Below, piece by piece: positions 1-7,974 of a DNA stretch of 29,162 nucleotides. Made by a program: the position numbers and the translations under genes. The notes below the pieces were generated by a model that saw nothing but the letters and a program-made list of their open reading frames with translations, was not told the DNA's origin and did no database searches. Numbering within the stretch: the first letter of the stretch is position 1; every line of letters begins with the position of its first letter. Source of the DNA: an uncultured Streptococcus sp. Its GTDB lineage: Bacteria; Bacillota; Bacilli; Lactobacillales; Streptococcaceae. Location of the stretch: the NCBI RefSeq assembly GCF_938020365.1, contig NZ_CALIIB010000063.1:1-29162 (forward strand). The letters are read 5' to 3'.

Positions 1-145
1 GATAATGCTCCGAAAAAGACACGGTAAATCCTAGCTTTTCCAAGCGCTCCTTGGCAGCTAGATTGGCCTCAAAGCCACCAAGGCGTTCGATTGACGACGA
101 GGGGCTGACGACCCGAATATGCATACCAGGTGAGAGTTTTTTCAT
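1..145 (-). CDS. Peptidase S66 (LD-carboxypeptidase) family protein, N-terminal part
   Basis: Only the first 48 codons are inside the window; the gene runs off the left edge. The start is the ATG at 143-145, preceded by a strong AAGGAGG ribosome site. The visible N-terminus has a short basic start and then the strand-turn motif RVVSPSSS near residues 11-18, followed by a helix ending in KLGFTVSF. That matches the opening of the S66 family (LD-carboxypeptidase / MccF-like serine peptidases), which trims murein tetrapeptides or inactivates microcin-type peptides. The catalytic Ser-Glu-His residues lie outside the window, so activity cannot be judged. It has its own promoter at 178-206 and lies 68 bp downstream of the HAD gene on the same strand. 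Family call fairly firm, subtype unknown. Confidence 0.75.
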   Translation of the reverse strand, partial: MKKLSPGMHIRVVSPSSSIERLGGFEANLAAKERLEKLGFTVSFSEHY

Positions 146-177
146 AGGAACCTCCTTGTGATAATTTTTTATAGAGT

Positions 178-206
178 ATCATAACATAAAGTCTATAGGA
201 AGTAAA
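178..206 (-). promoter_or_regulatory. Promoter of the S66 peptidase gene
   Basis: On the minus strand TTTACT (201-206) and TATGAT (178-183) are spaced by 17 bp, and TG precedes the -10 by one base (extended -10). The ATG lies about 33 bp downstream. It has the same architecture as the rpmF promoter at 21658-21686. Confidence 0.55.
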
Positions 207-213
207 GGTGGGG

Positions 214-828
214 TTAGAGAATTTTTAGCAAGTCCGATAAGGAATTTACAGTAAAATCAGGTTCTTCTGACGGTGATTGGATTGGACTATATGCACTAAA
301 TCCTTGTTTGATCCAAATAGTTTTCATGCCTAATGTCTTAGCTGGCGCAATATCATTATCAAGTCTGTCACCAATCATAATAGCAGGTGAAGCAGAACAT
401 GAAGCTTGTTGAAGGGCTAGTTGAAAAATTTCAGAACTAGGTTTGGAAAATCCACAGTCAGCTGATGAGATAATCAGATCAATCCATTGACTGATAGCAA
501 ACTTTTCTAATCGCTCCTCTAAGCCGGGTAGTTGATTAGCGATAATACCTATTTTATAGCGATTATGTAGTATTTCTAAGACCGTTTTTGTATCTGGGTA
601 AAGTGTTTCTAGTTCAGAGTTCCATTTCGGACGTTCTAGACCAAACTCTTGTAACGCTATTAAATCTCCCTTTTGCCCCTCTTTAAATGATAGTAGCATC
701 CGCTGATAAAATGCATCATAAGTGATATTTGTTCCTGCAATTGCTTGTTCAATCCTATCTTGATAAGCTTTCTCTTCATTAATTAAAGTAGAACCAATAT
801 CAAAAAATATCCATTTATAATTTGTCAT
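214..828 (-). CDS. HAD-superfamily hydrolase (HAD-IA type)
   Basis: A 204-aa HAD hydrolase. The start is taken at the ATG at 826-828, which has GAGAGGTG six bases upstream; an in-frame GTG three codons earlier overlaps that ribosome site and is unlikely. Motif I is FFDIGSTL with nucleophile Asp10, motif II lies around IIAN (95-98), the motif III lysine is near K129 (FSKP), and motif IV is GDRLDNDI (153-160). The residues between motifs I and II form a helical cap of C1 type. The second motif I aspartate, which serves as acid/base in HAD phosphatases, is Gly12 here, so ordinary phosphatase chemistry is doubtful, although several streptococcal HAD-IA proteins look like this. Substrate unknown. 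A bidirectional terminator lies upstream at 873-893. Confidence 0.8.
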   Translation of the reverse strand: MTNYKWIFFDIGSTLINEEKAYQDRIEQAIAGTNITYDAFYQRMLLSFKEGQKGDLIALQEFGLERPKWNSELETLYPDTKTVLEILHNRYKIGIIANQLPGLEERLEKFAISQWIDLIISSADCGFSKPSSEIFQLALQQASCSASPAIMIGDRLDNDIAPAKTLGMKTIWIKQGFSAYSPIQSPSEEPDFTVNSLSDLLKIL

Positions 829-872
829 TTGAAACACCTCTCTATCTTATTTTACCATTTTGACCATAAAAA

Positions 873-893
873 ACGGAACCAATCAGGCTCCGT
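873..893 (-). terminator. Intrinsic terminator of the padR-DUF1700-DUF4097 operon
   Basis: ACGGAACC (873-880) and GGCTCCGT (886-893) form an 8-bp stem with one G-U pair. On the minus strand it is followed by a T6 tract. It lies just past the DUF4097 stop codon. Confidence 0.75.
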
Positions 894-900
894 TCTATTT

Positions 901-1800
901 TTAATGATTAATCTCAATACTGCCAGTGCTGGTGCGGGCGGTCAGCTTGGCTTGGGCCCGTTCATTGGTGTGGATGGCTCGATCGCCTATAAAGTCCTCT
1001 TGGTCGTGGCTGGTCTGCATGTCCTTGGGCACTTCAATGTCACCTATATCTGTCTGCAGATCCAGTGAGATGGCTTTGTAGGTCTCTTCGGTGAGATGGA
1101 GATCGATGGAACCATTGCCGCTGGACATGTTGATATTGCCCTTGAGGATCAGTTTATCACTAGTGATACTACCGTTGGAGAGACTGATTTGAGTATCGGT
1201 CAGGCTGGTTTGGACTAGCTCAATGCTGCCATTAGCACTTTCAATGTTGCCGGTTTCAATCTGGCTCTGACTGAGTTCGATAGAGCCATTGCTGAGATCG
1301 GCTTTTAATTTTTGGATAGTCAGGTCATTGATTGATAGGCTGCCATTAGCTAAACTGGCCTTAACCTGCTTTAAGCTTCTTCCTTTAGGTAGGCTTAGAG
1401 TGATTTGTTGAGTCCTTTCCAAATCTCCATTTATCAAGCCTAGTAAAGAGCGCAGACCGCTGTTAATGTTGATAAAAGATCTTGCTTCCTGAATGTATAA
1501 ACTTCCGTTTTTAGCTTTAGTAGCCACTTTTTCAGATGTCTTGCCATCTCCTTGATAATAGGTCAAGTGAACCTTATCATCGGGTGATTCTCCAATTACA
1601 ACCGAGCGATTGTTGAGCTCTAGATCTAGGGAATGGATATTGTCATAGGTTTCTTCTTGCTTAGCCATCTTGGTGCTAGCGGCTGAGCTCCTCACCCAAT
1701 CTTGCAGACCTCCACTGGCCAGACCTACCAGTATCAGGCCTATACCCAGCAGACAGGCAACAATCGCAATGCTGAATACGGTTTTTCTTGCTTTAAACAT
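901..1800 (-). CDS. DUF4097 family beta-strand repeat protein, membrane anchored
   Basis: A 299-aa protein of the DUF4097 (YvlB/LiaG-like) type. The start is the ATG at 1798-1800 with GGAGG nine bases upstream; the open frame extends further upstream but there overlaps the DUF1700 gene. Residues about 8-30 form one transmembrane helix, followed by an outward-facing domain of short beta strands. The turn motif NGS[LI] or TGSI recurs about every 18-20 residues (LANGSLS, LSNGSIE, SANGSIE, LSNGSIT, GNGSIDL, STGSIEI), the pattern expected of a right-handed beta solenoid. It overlaps the DUF1700 gene by 8 bp and is the last gene of the operon. Related proteins accompany envelope-stress regulators in Firmicutes; the ligand is unknown. 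Confidence 0.85.
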   Translation of the reverse strand: MFKARKTVFSIAIVACLLGIGLILVGLASGGLQDWVRSSAASTKMAKQEETYDNIHSLDLELNNRSVVIGESPDDKVHLTYYQGDGKTSEKVATKAKNGSLYIQEARSFININSGLRSLLGLINGDLERTQQITLSLPKGRSLKQVKASLANGSLSINDLTIQKLKADLSNGSIELSQSQIETGNIESANGSIELVQTSLTDTQISLSNGSITSDKLILKGNINMSSGNGSIDLHLTEETYKAISLDLQTDIGDIEVPKDMQTSHDQEDFIGDRAIHTNERAQAKLTARTSTGSIEINH

Positions 1801-2392
1801 GACGGCCTCCTTTCCGTGCCAAGGCTTGGGCGAGTTTGACAAAGCTGAGTTTGATAAAGCGAAGGATAGGACCAATGCTGAGATAGAAGAGTCCAGCCAT
1901 CCCCAAGGCTAAGAGGCTCATCCCCAAACTAAGGGCAAAAGCAGGAATAGAAGTGCCCATGCCGAGAGTCAGGCTGTCCCAAATCAGACTAGCCCCTAGG
2001 AGAAGCATAGCAAAGGTAAAGACGACCATGACAAAAGCAAGGACACTGACGAGGAGGAAGAAAGTGAAAATCAAAGTCAAAGCCAAAATTAATAGAGGAA
2101 TTGCTAGTGGAGCCGCCAAGATGGACAGAATAGCAACCTGGACGATCTGCTTGCTATTTTTGACAGAGTCAGCTTCTTGGCTGTCTTCTTCTATTTTCTT
2201 GTCCAGAAGATTGATGATAATCTCGTGAGCCGCTTCTTTGGGACTACCCAGCTCAGCTATAGCTGCTGCCTCTCCCTCTGGACCGACCTCGTCAAAGTAC
2301 TCGGTGAAGTAGTCCATGGCTCCTTGATAGTCTTTTGCTGGTAACTTTTTCAAATAGTGATCTAGTTGAGCTAGATATTCAGTTCTTGTCAT
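1793..2392 (-). CDS. DUF1700 (HAAS-type) membrane protein
   Basis: A 199-aa protein. Residues 1-65 form the helical cytosolic domain usual in DUF1700/HAAS proteins, with the signature of a short YL..L...L.KLP opening and an acidic helix ending in ELGSPKEAAHEI. Three to four hydrophobic segments follow between about residues 80 and 185, so the protein is an integral membrane protein with a soluble N-terminus. It overlaps padR upstream by 14 bp and the DUF4097 gene downstream by 8 bp, so the three are translationally coupled. In Firmicutes this gene follows PadR regulators very often and is thought to act with them in sensing the envelope or membrane; the mechanism is not settled. Confidence 0.85.
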   Translation of the reverse strand: MTRTEYLAQLDHYLKKLPAKDYQGAMDYFTEYFDEVGPEGEAAAIAELGSPKEAAHEIIINLLDKKIEEDSQEADSVKNSKQIVQVAILSILAAPLAIPLLILALTLIFTFFLLVSVLAFVMVVFTFAMLLLGASLIWDSLTLGMGTSIPAFALSLGMSLLALGMAGLFYLSIGPILRFIKLSFVKLAQALARKGGRHV

Positions 2393-2705
2393 GGCGAATG
2401 CTCCCTTCGATAATGCCCTTAATCATGCTGGTATAAAGCTCCCATTCATTTTTGAGGCTGACCAGTTGTTTCTGACCTCTTGGGGTCAGAGAGTAATATT
2501 TTCGTTTTCGACCTTGATATTCCTGAGAGTAAGTCGCTAAATACTGACTCTTTTCCAATTTTTTCAGGATAGGATAAAGCGTGGACTCCTTGATATCGGC
2601 AATGAGCTTGATGGTCTGGCTAATCTCGTAGCCATAGGAATCTTCTTTATCTAAAATCGCTAAAATCAGAAATTCTAACAGGGTAGAAGATGTAGGGAAA
2701 TACAT
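2379..2705 (-). CDS. PadR family transcriptional regulator
   Basis: A 108-aa PadR-s1 type regulator with a winged helix over residues 5-80: FLILAILDKEDSYGYEI, then the recognition region STLYPILKKLEKSQYL and the wing GRKRKYYSLTPRG. A short C-terminal helix follows for dimerisation. The start is the ATG at 2703-2705 with AGGAGG at the usual distance. It is the first gene of a three-gene operon with DUF1700 and DUF4097. A 10-bp inverted repeat flanks the predicted -10 and touches the ribosome site (2715-2756), so autoregulation is likely. PadR proteins usually repress and are released by a small ligand or membrane stress; the inducer is unknown here. Confidence 0.9.
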   Translation of the reverse strand: MYFPTSSTLLEFLILAILDKEDSYGYEISQTIKLIADIKESTLYPILKKLEKSQYLATYSQEYQGRKRKYYSLTPRGQKQLVSLKNEWELYTSMIKGIIEGSIRHDKN

Positions 2706-2714
2706 GCACTACCT

Positions 2715-2756
2715 CCTATATGTAAAAATATTATATATAAACTTTCTACATATAGG
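2715..2756 (-). promoter_or_regulatory. Candidate PadR operator and promoter
   Basis: CCTATATGTA (2715-2724) and TACATATAGG (2747-2756) are perfect 10-bp inverted arms 22 bp apart. On the minus strand a TATAAT lies between them and the downstream arm runs into the AGGAGG of padR. The ATGT...ACAT core is the kind of half site PadR dimers use. No good -35 is visible. Confidence 0.6.
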
Positions 2757-2903
2757 ATAATCCCTTTCGAACAAAAAGTCAAGTAATATATAGAAATTTT
2801 ACTTATAGATATTGAAAAGGATTTCATTCTTGAAAAATAAGGGAAGTAACTCTTTTTCTCTTTATTTCCTTACAAGAACTTTACACAATTGATAGCTTTT
2901 ATA

Positions 2904-2933
2904 TTGAAATCTTTCTCTATAAAATGGTAAAAT
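2904..2933 (+). promoter_or_regulatory. Promoter of the dlt operon
   Basis: TTGAAA (2904-2909), an 18-bp spacer and TAAAAT (2928-2933) with TGG directly before it (extended -10). The predicted transcription start is about 30 bp upstream of dltX. The remaining sequence from 2760 to 2900 is AT-rich and holds no gene or clear regulator site that I can see. Confidence 0.55.
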
Positions 2934-2970
2934 AATCTATGTCTATCTAAAAAAGATAAGAGTGAATGAA

Positions 2971-3102
2971 ATGACGAAATATAAGACGATTTATAAGTTT
3001 GTAGGGCAGACATTGCTATACTTTGTGATTTTCGTAGCCCTGCTTTATTTCTTTAGTTATCTTGGTCAAGGTCAAGGTGGCTTTATCTACAATGAATTTT
3101 AA
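2971..3102 (+). CDS. dltX: DltX, small teichoic acid D-alanylation protein
   Basis: A 43-aa protein, easily missed because of its size. It has a short basic N-terminus (MTKYKTIYK), one transmembrane helix over residues about 12-31, and the conserved C-terminal motif GGFIYNEF. In the DltX family this extracytoplasmic tail is required for D-alanylation, and its tyrosine has been implicated as an acyl carrier between DltB and the LTA polymer. It lies 20 bp upstream of dltA, the standard position. The ribosome site is weak (AAGAGTGA). Position, length and C-terminal motif all agree with the family. Confidence 0.9.
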   Translation: MTKYKTIYKFVGQTLLYFVIFVALLYFFSYLGQGQGGFIYNEF

Positions 3103-3122
3103 TGTAAGAGAGTACTATACAC

Positions 3123-4673
3123 ATGTCAAATACAGCAATTACAGATATGATTGAAACGATTGAGCACTTTGCTCAGACGCAGCCAGATTTCCCTGTCTAC
3201 AATGTCCTCGGACAAGTCCATACCTACGGAGATCTAAAGGCCGATTCCGATGCACTGGCAGCCAAGATTGATAGCTTGGGGCTGGCTCCCAAGTCACCCG
3301 TCGTTGTTTACGGTGGTCAGGAGTATGAAATGCTGGCTACTTTTGTGGCCTTGACCAAAGCTGGTCATGCTTATATTCCTATTGATAGTCATTCAGCCTT
3401 GGAGCGCGTGACTGCTATTTTGGAAGTAGCTGAGCCAAGCTTGATTATTGCCATTGCGGATTTTCCGCTGGCTGATACAGATGCAGCCATTCTCAGTCTG
3501 GAAGAGGTTCGAGCGGCTTACGCAGAAAAGACTGCCTATGAGATGAGCCATCCTGTCAAGGGCGATGATAATTACTACATCATCTTTACTTCTGGTACGA
3601 CTGGCAAACCTAAAGGTGTGCAAATCTCTCATGATAACCTGCTTAGCTTTACCAACTGGATGATTACAGACAAGGCATTTGCGACACCGAGCCGTCCGCA
3701 AATGCTGGCGCAACCGCCTTATTCTTTCGACTTGTCAGTTATGTACTGGGCACCGACTTTGGCGCTGGGGGGCACTCTCTATGCCTTGCCTTCTAGTCTG
3801 ACTCAGGACTTCAAGCAGCTATTTGAAGCGATTCTCAGCCTGCCTGTAGCAATCTGGACTTCTACACCGTCCTTTGCGGATATGGCCATGCTTTCGGAAG
3901 ATTTTAACAGCCAAAAAATGCCAGGCATTACGCATTTTTACTTTGACGGAGAAGAGCTGACGGTCAAGACAGCTCAGAAATTGCGGGAGCGTTTCCCTAA
4001 GGCTCGTATTATCAATGCTTACGGCCCAACCGAAGCAACGGTGGCTCTGTCTGCAGTTGCCATCACAGATGAGATGTTAGCGACCCTCAAGCGCTTGCCA
4101 ATCGGTTATACCAAGGCGGATTCACCAACCTTTGTCATTGATGAAAATGGGCAAAAGTTGCCGAATGGTCAGCAGGGTGAAATCATTGTCTGCGGACCAG
4201 CTGTATCTAAGGGTTACCTCAACAATCCTGAAAAGACAGCTGAAGCCTTCTTTGAATTTGAAGGGCTACCAGCCTATCATACAGGCGATGTGGGGACGAT
4301 GACTGATGAAGGTCTCCTACTCTACGGTGGTCGTATGGACTTCCAGATTAAGTTTAATGGCTATCGCATCGAGTTAGAGGACGTATCTCAAAACCTCAAC
4401 AAATCCAAGTATATCGAGGCGGCAGTAGCAGTGCCACGTTATAATAAGGAGCACAAGGTTCAAAACTTATTGGCCTACGTTATTTTGAAAGACGGTGTTG
4501 CAGAGCAATTTGACCGCGAAATCGATATTACCAAGGCTATCAAAGAGGATCTACAGGATATCATGATGTCTTATATGATGCCATCTAAGTTCCTCTATCG
4601 GGAATCTCTGCCCCTAACACCAAACGGTAAGATTGATATCAAGGGGCTGATTAGTGAGGTCAACAAGTCATGA
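3123..4673 (+). CDS. dltA: D-alanine--D-alanyl carrier protein ligase DltA
   Basis: A 516-aa adenylate-forming enzyme that activates D-alanine with ATP and loads it onto the phosphopantetheine arm of DltC in the cytosol. The P-loop FTSGTTGKPKG is at residues 155-165. The core motif NAYGPTEATV follows near residue 300, YHTGD near 380, and the C-terminal catalytic lysine lies in LTPNGKIDIKGL close to the end. Length matches the family (about 500-516 aa). It starts at an ATG with TAAGAGAG upstream and overlaps dltB by 4 bp (ATGA), so the two are translationally coupled. D-alanylation lowers the negative charge of the wall and protects from cationic peptides. Confidence 0.97.
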   Translation: MSNTAITDMIETIEHFAQTQPDFPVYNVLGQVHTYGDLKADSDALAAKIDSLGLAPKSPVVVYGGQEYEMLATFVALTKAGHAYIPIDSHSALERVTAILEVAEPSLIIAIADFPLADTDAAILSLEEVRAAYAEKTAYEMSHPVKGDDNYYIIFTSGTTGKPKGVQISHDNLLSFTNWMITDKAFATPSRPQMLAQPPYSFDLSVMYWAPTLALGGTLYALPSSLTQDFKQLFEAILSLPVAIWTSTPSFADMAMLSEDFNSQKMPGITHFYFDGEELTVKTAQKLRERFPKARIINAYGPTEATVALSAVAITDEMLATLKRLPIGYTKADSPTFVIDENGQKLPNGQQGEIIVCGPAVSKGYLNNPEKTAEAFFEFEGLPAYHTGDVGTMTDEGLLLYGGRMDFQIKFNGYRIELEDVSQNLNKSKYIEAAVAVPRYNKEHKVQNLLAYVILKDGVAEQFDREIDITKAIKEDLQDIMMSYMMPSKFLYRESLPLTPNGKIDIKGLISEVNKS

Positions 4674-5914
4674 TGGATTTCTTGAAACAGCTTCCTCATC
4701 TGGAGCCTTACGGAGACCCACAGTATTTCCTTTATCTTATCTTGGCTGTTTTGCCAATCTTTATCGGACTTTTCTTTAAAAAACGCTTCCCAGTCTATGA
4801 AGCCCTGGTCAGCTTGGCTTTTATTGTCTTGATGCTGACGGGTCCTAGTCTGGCGCAGCTCTATGCCCTGCTCTTTTATGTCGCCTGGCAGACGATTTGG
4901 GTTTATTCTTATAAATTCTACCGCAAAAAGCAGGACAGCAAGTGGATATTTTATTTGCATACAGCATTGGCGGTTCTGCCCCTATTCTGGGTCAAGGTTG
5001 AGCCAGCTATCAGTGGCCATCAATCACTCTTTGGCTTCCTGGGAATTTCCTATCTGACCTTCCGCTCAGTTGGGATGATTATTGAGCTGAGGGATAGCGT
5101 GCTGACTGATTTCAGCCTCTGGGAATTCCTCCGCTTTATGCTCTTTATGCCCACTTTTTCTAGTGGTCCCATTGATCGTTTCAAGCGTTTCAATGAAAAT
5201 TATCTCCAAATACCAGAGCGCGATGAGCTTCTAGATATGCTGGAACAGTCGGTCAAGTATATCATGCTGGGCTTTCTCTATAAGTTTGTCCTGGCTCATA
5301 TCTTTGGCCACATGATTTTAGGGCACGTCAAGACCTATGCCCTCTATACTGGCGGTTTCTTCAATCTGGGAACGTTAGGCGTCATGTATGTCTTTGGTCT
5401 GGATCTCTTCTTTGACTTTGCCGGTTATTCGATGTTTGCGGTGGCCATTTCCAATCTCATGGGAATCAAGAGTCCTATCAACTTTGACAAGCCTTTTGTT
5501 TCACGCGATTTGAAGGAATTCTGGAATCGCTGGCACATGAGTCTGTCCTTCTGGTTCCGAGACTTTGTCTTTATGCGCTTGGTTATGGTGCTCATGCGCA
5601 ACAAGGTCTTTAAAAACCGCAATACGACTTCCAGTGTAGCCTATATAATCAATATGTTGGTCATGGGCTTCTGGCATGGTGTGACCTGGTACTATATCGC
5701 CTATGGTCTCTTCCACGGTCTGGGCTTGGTGGTCAATGACGCTTGGCTCCGTAAGAAAAAGACCATCAATAAAGAGCGTAAAAGCAAGGGACTACCGGCC
5801 CTGCCTGACAACAAGTGGACCCAAGCGCTGGGGGTTGTTATCACCTTCCATGTTGTCATGTTCTCATTCTTGATCTTCTCAGGATTTTTGAATGACCTTT
5901 GGTTTAAAAAATAA
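4670..5914 (+). CDS. dltB: D-alanyl transfer protein DltB (MBOAT family)
   Basis: A 414-aa polytopic membrane acyltransferase of the MBOAT fold that passes D-alanine from DltC to the outside of the membrane. About eleven hydrophobic segments are visible. The family-specific conserved region NRWHMSLSFWFRDF is around residues 285-298, and the catalytic-histidine motif GFWHGVTWY follows near residue 335. Length is normal. The start overlaps the dltA stop by 4 bp, and dltC begins 21 bp after its stop with AACGAGGAAA as ribosome site. Known partners are DltC on the cytosolic side and DltX/DltD outside. Confidence 0.97.
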   Translation: MMDFLKQLPHLEPYGDPQYFLYLILAVLPIFIGLFFKKRFPVYEALVSLAFIVLMLTGPSLAQLYALLFYVAWQTIWVYSYKFYRKKQDSKWIFYLHTALAVLPLFWVKVEPAISGHQSLFGFLGISYLTFRSVGMIIELRDSVLTDFSLWEFLRFMLFMPTFSSGPIDRFKRFNENYLQIPERDELLDMLEQSVKYIMLGFLYKFVLAHIFGHMILGHVKTYALYTGGFFNLGTLGVMYVFGLDLFFDFAGYSMFAVAISNLMGIKSPINFDKPFVSRDLKEFWNRWHMSLSFWFRDFVFMRLVMVLMRNKVFKNRNTTSSVAYIINMLVMGFWHGVTWYYIAYGLFHGLGLVVNDAWLRKKKTINKERKSKGLPALPDNKWTQALGVVITFHVVMFSFLIFSGFLNDLWFKK

Positions 5915-5935
5915 AATGTAAACGAGGAAACTATA

Positions 5936-6175
5936 ATGGATGTAAAAGCAGAAGTAATTGAAATTATTGACGAATTATTTATGGAAGATGTTTCGGACAT
6001 GATGGACGAGGATTTGTTTGATGCTGGCGTTTTGGACAGTATGGGAACGGTGGAGCTGATTGTTGAGCTGGAAAACCGTTTTGACATCCGCGTGCCAGTA
6101 TCAGAATTTGGCCGTGATGACTGGAATACAGCCAATAAAATCGTTGAAGGCGTAACGGAGCTTCGTAATGCTTAA
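5936..6175 (+). CDS. dltC: D-alanyl carrier protein DltC
   Basis: A 79-aa acyl-carrier-type protein. The phosphopantetheine attachment site is Ser35 in GVLDSMGTVEL. The chain is strongly acidic and forms the four-helix carrier fold; length is exactly that of the family. It is loaded by DltA and docks on DltB. The gene lies between dltB and dltD and its end overlaps dltD by 8 bp. Confidence 0.97.
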   Translation: MDVKAEVIEIIDELFMEDVSDMMDEDLFDAGVLDSMGTVELIVELENRFDIRVPVSEFGRDDWNTANKIVEGVTELRNA

Positions 6176-7439
6176 ACGACTCTGGCTGATTCTGGGGCCG
6201 GTCTTCTGCGCCTTGGTCATGGTCGCCCTGCTCTTTTTCTTCTATCCGCTTGAGAAAAAGCATGATGTGGAAGCAGAGAAGCGGGCAGCTGTGACTCTTA
6301 CAGCAGAAACTTTCAAGAGCCGTAGCAAAAAAATGACGGCCCTGACAGATCAAGATACCCGTTTTGTGCCCTACTTTGGCTCCAGCGAATGGCTGCGCTT
6401 TGACAGTATGCACCCAGCTGTTTTGGCCGAGAAGTATGACCGCAATTACCGACCTTATTTTCTAGGGCAGCGGGGGGCGGCTTCGCTCAACCAATATTTT
6501 GGGATGCAGCAGATGACCTCTGAGCTGGAAAATAAAACGGCTGTTTATGTCGTTTCTCCGCAATGGTTTACTAAAAAAGGCTATGATGCAGCAGCTTTTC
6601 AGCAGTATTTCAATAGCGACCAGCTAGCTGGTTTTCTTAGCTGGCAGGACGGTGGAGTAGGCGCTCAGTATGCAGCCCAGCGACTTTTGCAGCTCTATCC
6701 CAATATTGCTATGGGGGATATTGTCAAGAAAGTGGCCGATGGAAGCCAACTGACTTCTTTTGAGCAGCAGTATATTAATACTATGAGCCGGATTTATCAG
6801 CGGGAGGATGCATTTTTCAGTACATTTGCTGCTGGTAATAATGGCAACTATGACACGAAGGTTTTACCTCAGCTTTCCCGTCTTCCAGATGAATTCTCCT
6901 ATGAAGAATTGGAAAAACTGGCTATGGCAGATGCTGTCAAGCAGACCAATAACAATGATTTAGGCATTGATAACGACTTTTATAAGAAGCGTTTAGCTAG
7001 AAAAATCAAGAAGTTCAAAGGATTCCAATCCAAACAGTCTTACGAAAAGTCTCCTGAGTACAATGATTTGCAGCTAGTTTTGGAACAATTTGCCAAATCC
7101 CATACGAATGTTATCTTTGTCATTCCACCGGTCAATGCCAAATGGATGGCCTATACTGGACTGAGCGAAGAGATGTATCAGCGGACAGTTGAGAAGATTA
7201 AGTTCCAGCTGGAGAGTCAAGGCTTTACAAATATTGCTGATTTTTCTAAGGACGGCGACAAGCCTTACTTTATGCAGGATACGATCCACATGGGCTGGAA
7301 TGGCTGGCTGGCCTTCGATAAGGCTGTCGATCCTTTTGTGTCTAATCCTCAACCTGCTCCGAATTATCAGATCAATGAAAAATTCTTCAGTAAGGAGTGG
7401 GCTAATTACACGGGGAACTACGAGGAATTTGTCAAATAA
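6168..7439 (+). CDS. dltD: D-alanyl-lipoteichoic acid biosynthesis protein DltD
   Basis: A 423-aa protein with one N-terminal membrane helix (residues about 4-25) and a large extracytoplasmic SGNH-like domain. The serine motif FGSSEWLRFDSMHP is near residues 65-78, and the Asp/His pair lies in the C-terminal block QDTIHMGWNGW near 368-378. DltD acts outside the membrane in the last steps of D-Ala transfer to lipoteichoic acid. It overlaps dltC by 8 bp. No terminator is visible in the 24 bp before the GNAT gene, so read-through is likely. Confidence 0.96.
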   Translation: MLKRLWLILGPVFCALVMVALLFFFYPLEKKHDVEAEKRAAVTLTAETFKSRSKKMTALTDQDTRFVPYFGSSEWLRFDSMHPAVLAEKYDRNYRPYFLGQRGAASLNQYFGMQQMTSELENKTAVYVVSPQWFTKKGYDAAAFQQYFNSDQLAGFLSWQDGGVGAQYAAQRLLQLYPNIAMGDIVKKVADGSQLTSFEQQYINTMSRIYQREDAFFSTFAAGNNGNYDTKVLPQLSRLPDEFSYEELEKLAMADAVKQTNNNDLGIDNDFYKKRLARKIKKFKGFQSKQSYEKSPEYNDLQLVLEQFAKSHTNVIFVIPPVNAKWMAYTGLSEEMYQRTVEKIKFQLESQGFTNIADFSKDGDKPYFMQDTIHMGWNGWLAFDKAVDPFVSNPQPAPNYQINEKFFSKEWANYTGNYEEFVK

Positions 7440-7463
7440 GGTAATAGGCTGGAAGGAGGCGAC

Positions 7464-7943
7464 ATGATTCGCTTGGCGGAAATGCAAGATATACCAGCAA
7501 TTTTAGCAATTTTTGATCAGGCTAGGGAGTTTATGCGGACTATGGGAAATTCCAGTCAGTGGCCGGCTTCCTATCCGAATCGTCAGCTGGTAGAGGAAGA
7601 TATTCGGGCAGGTCACTGCTATGTCTTTGAAGAGGCTGGGCAAGTTGTTGGAACCTTTGCATTCATCATCGGACCAGATCCGACCTACCAAGAGATTGAA
7701 GGTGCTTGGCATTTTTCAGAGCCTTACGGTACAATCCATCGTATCGCTTCAAATGGACAAGTCAAGGGTCTGGCTTATCAGTGTTTTGACTTTTGCTTGC
7801 AGCAAATTTCCTATCTTCGCATTGATACGCATGAAGATAACCATCCGATGCAGGCAGCCATTCGCCGCTACGGTTTTAGCCAGTGTGGCACGATTTATTT
7901 GCCAGAAGGCAGCCCTCGCCTTGCCTACGATTATCATCAATAA
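7464..7943 (+). CDS. GNAT family N-acetyltransferase
   Basis: A 159-aa protein with the GNAT layout: MIRLAEMQDIPAI at the start (beta1-alpha1), VVGTFAFIIG at 61-70 (beta4), IHRIASNGQVKGLA at 91-104 covering beta4/motif A with a QVKGLA pyrophosphate loop, then YLRIDTHEDNHPMQ (117-130) and RRYGFSQCG (134-142), the usual motif B. The ribosome site GGAAGGAGG is very strong. It starts 24 bp after dltD without a terminator, so it may be the sixth gene of the dlt transcript. Its substrate cannot be told from the sequence. A terminator follows at 7943-7971. Confidence 0.88.
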   Translation: MIRLAEMQDIPAILAIFDQAREFMRTMGNSSQWPASYPNRQLVEEDIRAGHCYVFEEAGQVVGTFAFIIGPDPTYQEIEGAWHFSEPYGTIHRIASNGQVKGLAYQCFDFCLQQISYLRIDTHEDNHPMQAAIRRYGFSQCGTIYLPEGSPRLAYDYHQ

Positions 7944-7971
7944 AAAAATCTGCTCAAGGGCAGATTTTTTT
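7943..7971. terminator. Bidirectional intrinsic terminator
   Basis: Stem TCTGC / GCAGA with a six-base loop, extended by A-tract/T-tract pairing on both sides, so it ends in runs of T on either strand. It separates the convergent GNAT and Cof-HAD genes. Confidence 0.9.
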
Positions 7972-7974
7972 GCA

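Noticed and set aside
829..1068. Plus-strand frame of 79 codons
   Set aside because: Antisense to the DUF4097 gene and its terminator, with no ribosome site.
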